DNA of 64,000 bases, taken from NCBI GenBank assembly GCA_022432975.1, contig CM039512.1, forward strand, positions 34,965,730-35,029,729. Reading direction: 5' to 3'. The notes beneath the pieces were generated by a model. The model was not told the origin of the DNA. It saw nothing but the letters and a program-made list of their open reading frames with translations, and searched no databases. Source of the DNA: Begonia masoniana. Taxonomy: Eukaryota > Streptophyta > Magnoliopsida > Cucurbitales > Begoniaceae. This document shows, one piece after another, positions 47,826 to 59,961 of the stretch. The translations under genes were made by a program, and so were the position numbers. Each line of letters begins with the position of its first letter. Within the stretch, counting starts at the first letter, position 1.

Positions 47826-50340
47826 TGTAATACCCGACTGTACGAATTATTAATATTTTTAATGTAAATGAAATTTTTGTTAATATGTCAAATCAAGTCT
47901 ATTTTGCAAAAAGAAAGCGTTATTACGATCCTAATAATTAATAAGGATTTTAGGAAAATTTTAGGAATTTTAGGAGCTTAATGCTAATTTTACGAGAATT
48001 ACGTTTATCGTAATATAAATGATACTTTGGTAAAAATAGTAAACGAGGTCCGAATTGCGAACGGACAGTTTTAATGGGACCCTTATAATAAGTTAAAGTT
48101 ATTGGTGAATTAAGGAAATTTGGAGAAGCCGAATCATTAGACAATTAACGAAACAAGCGGCGAAACAAATAGAAAAACAATAGAAGGGCGCTATGGTAAT
48201 TTTGCAAGTAAAATTTAATTAAAAACCTTATTTCCCCTCTCTTCTTCTCCCTCATTTCTGTGATTCCTCTTCTCTCCCAGGCGACGTTTTCCTCTCCTCC
48301 GACGTTCTCTCTTCCGGCGACTCAAACTCCTCCAATCGTCTCGTTTTCTTCGCGATTTCTTCCCCAAACTCGACCCTAGGTACGATTCTAAGGTTTTAAC
48401 AAAGTTTATTTCTGTTTTTACGGAGTTTAAACGATTAGGATTCGTTTGGGGTTTATTTAAAATCGTGATTTAGGGTTCGAGATTGATAGATTTATCGTGT
48501 TGGTGGATATAAAGGACGTATTGAACGTTGTTGGACGAAGTTAAATTGATTTGTGAGAAAAGTTAAAATTAGAGAACTTTAGGGGTTTTCAAAAAAGCTC
48601 GTTAATAGAAGTTTTGAGGTATCGAGCGTTGAATGCTGGACAAAAATGTTTCAAGGAATCAAATTAGGGATTTAAAGAATTTCCTTAGTTAATGTTTCGT
48701 TAAATTTGGACGTTTAATAGTTTAAAATCGTTTTGACGATAATATTGTTAAATTGCCCTAAGTGAATGCTCGTGGACGGAGCTTGGATTGCATCGGACAC
48801 GAGGTAAGTTCTCGTGACTTACTCTGGCCGATAGGCCTACACTGTACGTCGAAGTCGTCTCGAGGAGTTTTGGTGACGTGTTTATTTAATTGTTTCGGTT
48901 GGGTACTTTAGGTTCGGTTGTTCTATAGAATGTTTGCTATAGTGTTTTGATGGTATTCGTAGAGTTTTAATGGTATGCTCTTTATGTATGTTTATGTTTA
49001 TAGTGAACTGTTCATGCATCATGGTTTTAAAAATGTCATGAAAATGAATTTACGTATGGATTTCATGAAAAGAACATGCATATAAAGACAAGTAAAGTAT
49101 CATAGTAAACAACCATGACATGAGGTTATCGGGGATGAGGTTCAGACCTGGCGTTCTGTGGTGAGCAGGTTTTCCTCCCTTCAGATGGCGTGGGTTGTCT
49201 AACCGCTGGACGTGCCCTATCCATCTGTCGAGCATTTCCGATAACCATAGACTGACACGTACTGATATATGAAATGACATGGACGGTTTTCATAGCATTG
49301 AGTATACATGATCATGCATTAGCATTTACGTAGAGCTTGCTGAGATTTTTATCTCATAGGTGTCTTTATGGTGTAGGTGACATCGATCCAAGTGAGGAAG
49401 ATTTTCTCCCATCAGATGATCGTACAGATTGAAGGAGTATGCCCGTGAATGTGTGCTGCGTAATCGATGCGTTTTGACCCGTGGGGACTGTATGTAAGTA
49501 TTTTGGGACAAATGGATAGAATATATATAAGATGTTTAAGTGATAACTTTTTTTTTGAAATTCTGGAACTGCTTGGTTGTTTTAAATTTTCATAGGGGAT
49601 TTCGTACAGTTTTCAAACGGAACCACGCAGTTCGTTTTCATGAAAATGTACTTGGTTTTAATTGTATTTTGAGTCGTTAAATGAAGGATTAGTGAAGTGT
49701 GAATTGTACGTAGGGGGAAAAGAGTTATTATGTTGAAATTGTTGTTAAATGTATTGGAAATGAAGAAAATGGTTAAAGGTGTTAGTGAATGTGTTTACAG
49801 GGAAAGGAATGAGAAGAAGAGGAAAAAGAAATGGGGGGAGGGCAGAACGCTTGGCGAACAGTCGCCAAGCGAGACGATTGCAAATCAAGGGATCGCCACG
49901 CTCTGGAAAAATTTCAGAGCGTGTGGCGATCGATCGCCCAAAGGTGGGCGATCGATCGCCTGGTGAACGATCACGAGGCGATCGTTCACCACAGCGAGGG
50001 GCGATCTGATCGCCCCTCCATTTTACAACTGGCGATCGATCGCCTGAAATGGGCGATCGATCGCCCCTACATTTTTAAGGGGAATTCCCCCTTTTGATCC
50101 TTCCTCCTCGGCTGACGCTTTTCCATTATTTTAAATTGTTTTTAAATAATTGTTTTGAATTGTTTTATATTCGTTTTAAGTTTTGTTTAAATGGTTTATA
50201 AACATAGACTTCACCGATTTCAATTTCGATTTCAATTCCGACGTTAAAAGTTTTATTTCCGCCCAAATGTTAGGTTTAAAGTTTTAAGTATTAAAAAAAA
50301 ATAATATGGGAAAATTAAGAATAGTTTAAGGGTCGTCACA
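47826..50340 (+). repeat. Solo gypsy LTR, copy 2
   Basis: 2515 bp from TGTAATACCCGACTG to GGGTCGTCACA. Flanks are AGAAT on the left (47821-47825) and TGAAT on the right (50341-50345), a 5-bp target duplication with one mismatch, supporting a solo LTR formed by LTR-LTR recombination. An inverted-repeat cluster lies at 49849-50090. Confidence 0.88.
49849..50090. repeat. Cluster of nine inverted repeats in solo LTR
   Basis: Stems are at 49849-49870 (9 bp), 49897-49923 (9 bp, extendable with a bulge), 49925-49938, 49947-49960, 49962-49990 (11 bp), 49996-50018 (11 bp with one-base loop), 50031-50044, 50052-50065, and 50079-50090. Four of them are the perfect palindrome GGCGATCGATCGCC. The tract is GC-rich and CpG-rich inside an AT-rich LTR. 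Confidence 0.93.
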
Positions 50341-50581
50341 TGAATAAGGGAGGACCTCTCCACTCGATTCAAGAATCGAGGAAACACCCAAGGAGGGGCT
50401 TCTAACCTTAGTTAGGGAAATAGCAATTTCATAAAATTGGGCAAAAGTGTTTTACACACACCAATGCAATGCTTAAATAGAAAAACGTAGGATAGATGAT
50501 TAGGGTTTGGCAAATATTGAAGAGAGGATTTGGACCCTTAGATGAAGGTGCAATCGGCGGCCCACAATGAAGATCAGCGTG
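50341..50581. other. Flank between solo LTR and minus-strand gypsy LTR
   Basis: 240 bp with no recognised feature. Confidence 0.5.
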
Positions 50582-53029
50582 TGTAACAACCCCAATTGGA
50601 GTCGCTACGTGATTCATAATTTAACCTCTTAAATTCATATTTACTCTGATCTCTTTAGATCTTTCACCCTTCGACCACTTTACACTAAGGTCCCCTTTGT
50701 ATTATATTTTTTTTTAACAGAACTTAAGGACTTCAACATAACAGACAGAAACTAGATTCATCGAACTTGACTTTCTCTTTAAACTAACAACATATTCGTT
50801 CACAGAGTCGAGCGACTATACGCAGTCATCAGTTCTATAACGAATTCGGCCAGGAAGAAATGCCCCCAGATTACTCGACGTTAGTCTGCTCGGGTTCGCA
50901 TGGGTTTGCATGCGATGTATCACGTGTACCCCGTGTGATTAGTTTGACATCGCCCGGCAGTGGACATCTACCGGTGAACACGAGTCTAACACGTGACTCT
51001 TTTAAACCTCGCCCGGTCACTAGACGACAAAATAACACTTACATCATCCGGTGCTAAATACGCTACATCCACCGGTGGCTAAACGACAAAACATATATCC
51101 ACTTCCACCGTTAGTGAAAACCTACATCTTCCGAAACTACATGTGCTCCCCACGTGATTCACTAAACTTCACTCATTCTTAGACGCCCAGTAATAGGAGA
51201 CATCATCCGGTGAAGTACAGAAGACATCATCCGGTGACGTCATCCGGATGACTTGCATCACCCGAAAGCAAACACACTATATCCACCGGCGAATAGTGTA
51301 TAACACCTTCACCGATAGGTCTACACTTTAACTCTTTAACTATATCTACCGATAGAGAACATCTACCGGTAGACATGACCTTCACAAACTTCAAACTCCA
51401 TTGACATAACATTCATACGAATGAAAATCAGAGACTCATCCAGAATACATATAGGGGAAGACTTAAACAACAGATCATTTAATAATCCTTATAATCATTC
51501 CCAGACTTGGTGGTCAGCCAGACAATTTTAAAGGCTTAATGTTATAAAATAAACTCATCCTACTTAATCTACCATAATCATAATCATAACTGAAATCATA
51601 AGGGCATTAACCAGGGGTCTCATTCGCCATCCAGCCACAGAATTGCTCCTTGAACACCTTCCAGCAACTAAACTTAGACATCTTCATTAACTTTGGAATC
51701 CTCACCTGATACTTCGTCACCTACATCATAAGGTTTAAACTATAAGCCTAATGCTTAGTAAGAAATGCAACACTAACATGTATACGTGAATGCATAATTT
51801 GCAAGAAAATCATGATCATGTTCGTCTCATGCTCTTTTCTTGTTCTTATTCGTGTTCTTGTTCATCACTTTCATCATATGGATTAAGGAAGGATTTGTGC
51901 CGTAAAGGGGGGATTACAGTGCAAGTGTACATAGTCCCTTTCGGGCCGTATTCATGGTCCTTCTTATTGGACAGTGACATACGTCAAACCGCCCCCAACA
52001 CTCATTTAATCCGGTTGCATAAGTTTTATATTCATTCTCATATCTTGTTCATGGAGAAAACATGCCCATAAATCATTTTCATATGCTTGAGAAGTAAATC
52101 ATGATGCATGGCATGAATGTTCTTAAATCATCTGACTATGGAAAATATCATACTAGACAGTTGACTCATAGACTCTATCAGAACATCACATAGCATAGTT
52201 CTCAAACATCCGTAAATCATCCAGATACAAACCATCTTACTAACTTAAAACAAACATCAAACTCATAACTAATTTAGTACCCTTAAGATGTAGGGCCCTA
52301 ATGGCCGAAAATCTTAACACATTCACTTACCTGGCTTCCTCAGCAATTTCGTGCACTACACCTCAAACTTCTTCACCTGATATCATTTCACATTTCAGAG
52401 TTAAAATAGATCCTAAATATTCTGAAATCAAAGCTAGAACAGTCCTAACTAAAAGTCATTCTAGAATCTGTATTTCTAAGTCCTTTCAGCCTAGTACCTT
52501 GTGTGTAGACTAAGTTTTCAAAAACTAAAGTAGTCTGATTCAACTTAACCACTAATTCCAGTTGGTTATCCTAGAGGCCAGGTTCGAATCGGAAAAGCCA
52601 TTTCTAACCTCAGATTAACAATGTTACTATTATTACCCTGCCATTTAAGAATCCGAAGCTTCGAGTTCTAGCTGATAACAGAGCTCAAAGCAGCTAATCG
52701 GTAACTATATTGTCTAAGGCTTACCTCGAATGTGGGTTATCGGAGTGGAGGCTGGAAGAATCGATTGCCAAAGAGGGAGTCGCTGGCAGAGAGAGCCCTG
52801 GAGAGCGAGGAAATCGCAGAGAGAATGTCGGCTACAGTGAGGTTTTAGTGAGGTTTAAGGTTTCCATTTTCTCTTTATACTAAATAAATTCCTCTTAATT
52901 ACGGTTCTGCCACCACACAAATAAAAACCAAATGAGTTTAGGCATTAAAATTTAAATCAAAGGTCAACAATAAGGGTGACAGTTAATTCCGTTAAGGAAA
53001 TCACCTGGCTGAAAATGTCGGGTGTTACA
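50582..53029 (-). repeat. 3' LTR of minus-strand Tekay-like element
   Basis: On the minus strand it runs from TGTAACACCCGACATTTTC (53029) to GGGGTTGTTACA (50582), 2448 bp. It is preceded at 53030-53042 by the purine tract AAGGAGGGGTGGA. It is related to the fragment at 10442-11452. CACCGG-type short palindromes cluster at about 51030-51380. The 5' partner is outside the window. Confidence 0.85.
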
Positions 53030-53070
53030 TCCACCCCTCCTTAAACAAAATTTTCGTCCTCGAAAATTGA

Positions 53071-56000
53071 TCAAACAAATAGCTCAGGATATTTGTCCAA
53101 CATGTCTTGTTGTCTCTCCCATGTGGCTTCTTCAATGCCATGATTTGTCCACAAGACCTTAAGCAATGGGATTTCTTTATTCCGTAGGGTCTTAACTGAA
53201 GATTCCATAATTCGAACAGGTTTCTCTTCATACATTAATGTTGGCTTGATTTCAATATCTACTGGCTTAACAACTTGCGTAGGATCCCGTATGCATTTCC
53301 TTAGCATAGACACATGAAAGATATTATGAACCTTTTCCAATGATAGGGGCAGTTGTAATTTATAAGCTGTACTACCAAACCTCTCTAAGACAGGGAATGG
53401 TCCAATGAATCACGGATTAAGCTTTCCCTTCTTGCCAAATCTTAGCACTCCCTTAAATGGTGAAATCTTTAGAAAAACTTCATCACCAAAAGTGAATTCA
53501 AGATCTCTCCTCCTTTGGTCTGCATAACTCTTCTGTCGGCTTTGTGCAGTTATCATTCTTTTCCTAATAGTGGCAATCTTGTTTGACATCTGTTGCAAGA
53601 TCTCGGGACCTAGGAGGTTTGCTTTACCGACCTCATTCCAGTACAAAGGTGATCTGCACTTTCTGCCATAAAGTGCTTCATAAGGTTCCATACTAATGGT
53701 GGACTGGTAACTGTTGTTGTAAGAAAACTCAACCAAGGGCAGGTATCGACTCCATGATGCCTGAAACTCTAAAGCACATGCCCTCAACATATCCTCAAGT
53801 ATTTGAATAGTCCTCTCAGATTGGCCGTCGGTTTGGGGGTGAAAAGCAGTGCTGAAGGATAACTCTGTTCCTAGCGTGCCTTGTAAACTTTGCCAAAACC
53901 TCGAGGTGAATCTAGGATCACGATCAGAGACAAGAGATAAGGGGATCCTATGCAATCTAATAATTTCTTGAACGTACAGGTTAGCAAGCTGGTCCATTGA
54001 AAAAGTGTGATGACCCGAATATGCACGTATGGGTACGATGGCTGCACGAACCGGAACCTGGATGGCGGTACATCCACGCGAGCAAACTGGAAGGTGACCG
54101 GTAGTAAAAATGGGGTCGTTACAAAAAGTCATTCTTACTGGTATAAAGTGTGCTGATTTTGTCATTCTGTCAACCACAACCCAGATACTATCATGTCCTT
54201 TGATTGTCTTTGGTAATCCTACCACAAAATCCATGGCAATATTTTCCCACTTCCATTCGGGGATCGGTAAAGGCTGAAGGGTGCCTCCTGGGCATTGGTG
54301 TTCAGCCTTAACCTGTTGGCAAACCAGACATGACTCTACAAACTTGGCCACATCCCTCTTCAAATTTGGCCACCAATAGTGTAGCTTCAAGTCCCGATAC
54401 ATCTTGGTGCTGCCAGGATGTACAGAGAAAGAAGACGAGTGTGCCTCAGCCAAGATTAACTCACGCAACTCATTATCACTTGGAATGCACCATTGATTCC
54501 TAAATTTCAAAATGCCATCCATGGAGAGACTGAAGTCTGAAGAGGCATCCTTTAACTTACTCATCATACTATTATTCTCCTTTGAGTCCTTCGGTTATGC
54601 CTCTTTGATCTTATCCAAAATAGTTGGTCTAATAGAAACCTTGGCAAGTAAGGCTGACAATTCAGAAACTATCTCCAACTCAAACTTCTGTACATCTGTT
54701 CTCAGAGGTATAGACATGGTGGATAACGCAGGCTGCATTGTTGTCGACATCCTGCTTAAAGCATCGGCTACAGCATTAGCCTTGCCCGGGTGGTACTTAA
54801 TTTCAAAGTCATAATCCTTAACAAATTCCAACCAACGTCTTTGTATCATGTTTAATTCCTTTTGGGTGAATAGGTACTTCAGGCTTTTATGGTCAGAAAA
54901 CACCTCACACTGCTGACCATATAAATAGTGTCTCCAAATCTTTAATGCAAAAACAACTGCGGCTAACTCTAAATCGTGAGTGGGGTAGTTCTGTTCATAA
55001 CTCTTTAACTGCCTGGAAGCATATGCTACAACCTTGCCTTCTTGCATGAAGACACACCCCAATCCAACTTTGGATGCATCACAGTAAACACTAAACTTTC
55101 CTTCTTCAGTTGGGAGAGTCAATAGCGGGGCTGTCATTAAATTCAGCTTAAGCGTCTGGAAGCCATCTTCACAAGCTTCAGTCCAAGAGTACTTGGTGTA
55201 CTTCTTTGTCAAATTAGTTAAAGGCTTAGCTATCATAGAAAATCCCTTAATGAACTTTCTATAATAACCTGCCAGACCAAGGAAGCTACGGACTTCACTG
55301 ACATTCTTTGGCTGTGGCCAGCCCTTAACAGCATGAATCTTGGTTGGGTCCACTGATATACCTTCAGCAGAAATGACATGGCCTAAAAAGTTGACCTTAT
55401 CCAACCAAAACTCACATTTGGACAACTTTGCATAAAGTTGTTGCTGTTTCAGGGCTGTCAAAACTATTCTTAAGTGTTCTGCATGGTCAGCTTCAGTCCG
55501 TGAGTATATTAAGATATCATCTATGAACACATTTACAAACTTGTCCAAGAATTCATGGAATACCCGATTCATCAAGTCCATAAAAGCTGCAGATGCATTT
55601 GTTAATCCAAACGACATTACAAGGAATTCATAATGTCCATAACGGGTCTTGAAGGCTGTCTTAGGTATATCATTCTCCTTAACCTTCAATTGATAATAAC
55701 CCGAACGCAAGTCAATTTTTGAAAATATTTTAGTTCCTTGTAATTGGTCAAACAAGTCATCAATTCAGGGCAAGGGGTACTTATTCTTAATTGTCAACTT
55801 GTTCAGTTTTCTGTAATCTATGCACATCCTAAGGGAACCGTCTTTCTTCTTAGCAAATAAAACAGGTGCACCCTAAGGAGAACTACTAGGGCGTATGAAC
55901 CCTTTGTCTACTAATTCCTGCAGTTGGACCTTTAATTCCTTCAGCTCAACCGGTGCCATGCGGTAAGGGTTCTTAGATACTGGTAATCCCTCGGGATATG

Positions 56001-57253
56001 TATCGATTACAAAATCACCTTCTCTATCAGGTGGTAATCCGGGCAAGTCATCCATAAATACTTCAGGAAACTCTTTAACTATGGGAATATCTTGAAGTTC
56101 TACTTTATTCTTCACCCGAACATCGACAACACTAGCTAGATAACTCTCACAGCCATCTTTCAATAACCGTTGAGTCTCTAGTGAGGATATAATTGGTATT
56201 TTACTTATTTTTATGATAGCTTGAAAGGTATACCGATCTCCATTTGGGGGTCGAAACTCAACTAATCCAAACCTACAACTTATCGTGGCATAATGTTTGG
56301 ATAACCAATCCATTCCTAATATAACTTCATATCCCCTCATGTAAACTACAATCAGCTCTACATATAACTTCTTGTCCCCTATAGACACATTGTCAACTTT
56401 CACTATCTGCTCAGAATGTAAGGATTTTCCTGACGGTAACATGACACTATATGGCCTATCGCTAGTAAGAATTCTAACTTATGCTTACACATAAACAGGG
56501 TTGCTATGAATGAGTGTGTGGCTCCTGTGTCTATGAGTGTATAAGCAGAATTACCACAGATCATAATTGTACCTGTTATGACCGTATGCTGCATGGCATC
56601 CTCATCTTCCATCATAGCAAAGACTCTAGGCATTACTCTTGCTCAGTTTGGATCTGGTGGCATGAGGCAGTCTCTGACTATATGCCCAACCTTATCACAT
56701 CTGTAGCAACGGCCAGAATGCAACTTGCATTCGCCATGGTGCTTCTTCTGGCAGTTGGAGCATAGAGGGGCTAATGGTCGTTTTCCCTTCCCTTTGTCAT
56801 CATTTGGATTGAAGAGTCTCTTTATACCTTGCTGTTGTTGTTGTGGTCCCCTGTTCTGTTGCGGTTGCCATCCTTTGTTTTGTCGTGGTGGCGGCTGAGC
56901 CTCCTTAGTGAACTTCCTTGGCTGTTCACGCTGCGCATATGTCGTTATCTCAGCCTCTTCCAGCACCAAGGCCTTAGCCGTCACTTCACCATATGGTATA
57001 TTATGTATTCCAGCAGTCTTTACTCTCATATACAAACTCGGCTTCAGTCCTTGGAACAAATTGGTGAATCTTGTCCTCATCATCCTCAACTAATCGGGGA
57101 GCAAACCGTGACAAAGCCTCAAACTGGCATGTATAATCCGTCACAGAGCCAGTCTGACGTAAATTCATGAACTCCTTCTTCTTGCTGGCCCGAACAGTCC
57201 TATTGAAATACTTGTCAAAGAAAGCAGTCTTAAACATGTCCCAGGTCATAAGT
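53071..57253 (-). pseudogene. Minus-strand Tekay-like gag-pol (broken, gag truncated)
   Basis: Minus-strand order: gag C-terminal half (TWDMFKTAFFDKYFNRTVR, 57249 down), an intact CCHC knuckle (CYRCDKVGHIVRDC, about 56710-56668), protease [11 protein letters not shown] (about 56545), and RT with FIDD at 55516-55527. RNase H has [15 protein letters not shown]. The integrase has a HHCC segment, MDFVVGLP, SDRDPRF and HPQTDGQSERT. A chromodomain-like end has LLKVLWTNHGIEEATWERQ and stops at 53071. Breaks include a stop for Trp in SPWGAP (55870), a stop before IDDLFDQL (55756), a stop after KLNP (53407) and frameshifts near 56420-56640. A 118-bp insertion lies in the integrase. Gag is cut at 57253 by insertion of another element; the rest lies beyond the window. 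Confidence 0.92.
54006..54123 (+). mobile_element. 118-bp LTR-like unit with AAAAG target duplication
   Basis: TGTGATGACC...GGTCGTTACA, with perfect AAAAG on both sides (54001-54005 and 54124-54128). It matches, end to end, the first 118 bp of the Cassandra-like LTR (29878-29995), with differences that are largely C/T or G/A. It lies inside the integrase core of the minus-strand gypsy element, between the codons for two conserved segments. The insertion happens to keep the minus-strand frame open. It has no 5S-derived sequence, primer site or internal domain. Confidence 0.9.
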
Positions 57254-59797
57254 TGTAATATCCGGTTGTACGGATTATTATTATTTTAATGTAAATGGCG
57301 TTTTTAGAAATTGTGTCAAATCAAACACGTTTTACAAAAAGAAAGCGTCATTAGAATTCTAATTACTGATAGGAATTTTCAGGAAATTATGAGAATTTTT
57401 GGAGTAGTAACGCTATATTCCGGGTAATTACGTTTAACGTAATATAAAGGATGTTTAGTAAAAATAGTAAATGTGGTCCGAATTGCGAACGGACAGTTTT
57501 AATGGAACCCTGGTAGTAAATTGAAGTTATTGGTAAAGTAAGGAAATTTGGAGAAACCGACTCGTCGGTTAATTAAAGAAATGAAGGACGAAACAAATAG
57601 AAAATCAAAGGAAGGGCAAAATGGTAATTTGCAAAGTCAATATTTAATTTAAAACATTGGTTTTTCTTCTTCTCCATGCCATTTCTTCTTCCTGCGATTT
57701 CTCCTCTTTCCCCTTTGGCGATCAACGACGATCGCTCCTCCTCCGGCGCTCGTTCTTCCTCCGACGACCTCCGATCCTTTACGTTTTCTCCTCCTCTCGC
57801 AATCCTAGGTAAGATTCTATGCTTTTGGAGCATTATAGTTCAGTTTTCACGAAGTTTAACGTTTAGGGTTTCGTATAGATTTTTGTTAAAACGTGATTTA
57901 TGGTTCGTAATCGATAGGTTAGCCGTAGTTTTGAATATGATGAACGTATTAAACGTTATAGGATAAAGTTAATCGATTTAGGACGAATTTTAGAGATTTG
58001 ACAATTTTCGAGTTTTGGGGAAAAACTCGTTCAATGTTGATTTTGAGGTTTTGAACGTTATTTGATAGATGAAAATGCCTCATGGAGCTAAGTTAGAATT
58101 TTAAGAGAATTTCCTTAGTTAGAATTTTGTTAAACTGGACGTTAAACGGTTGAATCTCGCGTTAATGTTAATGTTGTGTTTTGCCTCAGACAAACAACGC
58201 TCGTGGACGGAGCTTGAGCTGCAACGGACACGAGGTAAGTTCTCGTGACTTACTCTGGCCGATTGGCCTACACCGTACTTCGATGTCGCGTCGAGGATCT
58301 TAGAGTATTGTATGTTTAAACTGCTTTGGTTATGTAGTTAGGTTTAAACGTTTTTGTAGGTTATTTCTTTTACAGTGTTGATGGTACGCATGCTTGTTTG
58401 TTTACATTTATATTGAACTGTTCATGCATCACGTATTTCAACTAGCATGAAAATGAATTTCCGCACGATGTTTTCCGAAAACCTGATGTGGCCCAGAAAT
58501 TGGGGGCTATCGATCTATTGTGTGGACCGATTAAGGGTCTGACCAATACCACATCTCATGCATTGTAATTAATGAACGTAATCTGTTATCTGGTCACGCG
58601 GGTGGGGCTCAGGCACGGCTGTATGTGTTGTAAGCGTGTACCCTCCTCGTCTAACCGCACGGGGTAGTCCGACCGCTGGATGGGCCCCCTTCGGTTAGGG
58701 GGATGAGAACTCAGGTGATATTCTTTCTGCGATGCTCTGTTTGTTATGCATGATTTCTGAACTACATATGCACTGCACGCATCTGCATTTACGTAGAATT
58801 TACTGAGTCTTTAGCTCATAGTGTGTCTGTATGGTGTAGGTGATATCGAAGTAGGTGAGGACGATGTTCCTCCGCCCGATGTACAGGATGGTTGAAGAAG
58901 AACGATTGCGGTGGTGTGCATGAGCAGTCGTCGCGTATGTTGACTCGTGGGGAAAGTGGTTAGGTATTTTGAGAGTTTGGGTGAATTTTGATTGTACAGT
59001 GGATTATGTTATGGTTAGAAACATTTTAGGTTGTTTGGGTCTGGATAGGTTTTTATATTGATGTTCTGAAACGTTTTGGAAATCGATTTTAGAATCTTTT
59101 GTTTGATTTCTAAACAGGAGGATTTGTTTAGGTTTTAAACATATCCACGCGTTTTATTTTCATGAAAATAGGCTATGTTTTGAACGTGTTTCGAGTCGTG
59201 GTTAGAATGAGAGTTGAAATGTATATGTTGGAACGTATGGGTGTTAACGAAATTGTAAATGAGTTGTGTTAAGAGTAATGGTATGTGGAAGAAATAAAGT
59301 AAGGAAGGAAAAAGGGTAGGCGTTCGAACGCCTAAGGAGTGGTGTTCGAGCGCAGAACTCTCTGGAATTCCAGAGAAGTTGGCGACTGGTCGCGAAATGA
59401 GGGCCGCACGGTCGGTTTGCAGGACGGGTTACACGTTCTGAAATCAGAACGTGAACCGACCGAGCGCCAAACATTTGGCGCCCGATCGGTTCAGCAGGGG
59501 CCGCCCGGTCGGCTGTTGAGTAGTCGATCGAGCGCCCCTTTGTTTCTTTGGTTTTGACGCTTCTGCCCTCCTGTTCTATGGCCGAGTGTTTTAACATGTT
59601 TTTAATTAATTAATTTATTTATTTAATTGTTTTAAATTGTTTTAATTTCAATTGTTTTAGTATTTGTTTTAAACGATTTACTAAACGAACTCTGATTTCG
59701 ATTTAATTCCCGCTTAAGGTTAGGTTTAAAGTTTATAATGTTAAGTAAAAAGAAAAATATATACGGGGAATAGGGGTACCGTGTGAGGGTCATTACA
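57254..59797 (+). repeat. 5' LTR of plus-strand gypsy element
   Basis: 2544 bp, TGTAATATCCGG...GGTCATTACA. Related to the solo LTRs at 31565 and 47826. It has a hairpin cluster at 59317-59481 in the equivalent position. Confidence 0.93.
59317..59481. repeat. Cluster of five inverted repeats in LTR
   Basis: A perfect 18-bp palindrome TAGGCGTTCGAACGCCTA (59317-59334) and another of 18 bp centred on GAATTC (59359-59376) are followed by GCGAC/GTCGC (59382-59393), CACGTTCTGA/TCAGAACGTG (59432-59453) and GCGCCAAA/TTTGGCGC (59464-59481). Confidence 0.93.
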
Positions 59798-59802
59798 ATT
59801 TA

Positions 59803-59814
59803 TGGTATCAGAGC
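59803..59814 (+). other. Primer binding site, initiator Met tRNA
   Basis: TGGTATCAGAGC, a perfect 12-base match, five bases after the LTR end at 59797. Confidence 0.93.
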
Positions 59815-59961
59815 CCCCGGGTTTTAAAATCACTTCTGTAGACTGCTCGACTGCGCATGCCACTACGCGAACGTCCTTCTTCAACTGTAAGTTTGCTCTG
59901 TTGTATTTCTTTGTTTTGTTTCTTAGGATTATCTGCTTAAACTTTATAGGCTTTATACAAT

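Larger units (their letters stand above)
34741..51015 (+). repeat. Tandem segmental duplication, copy 2 (about 16.3 kb)
   Basis: Collinear with copy 1. It is longer mainly because the Cassandra-like array has one additional LTR plus spacer (about 450 bp). Its right end near 51015 lies inside an LTR that continues without a break to 53029, so this is the complete original context. Confidence 0.93.

Noticed and set aside
49925..50065. Bacterial or cyanobacterial contamination, because GCGATCGC-type octamers are dense
   Set aside because: The tract lies within a plant LTR present in two block copies and related to a second LTR; its flanks are continuous LTR sequence.
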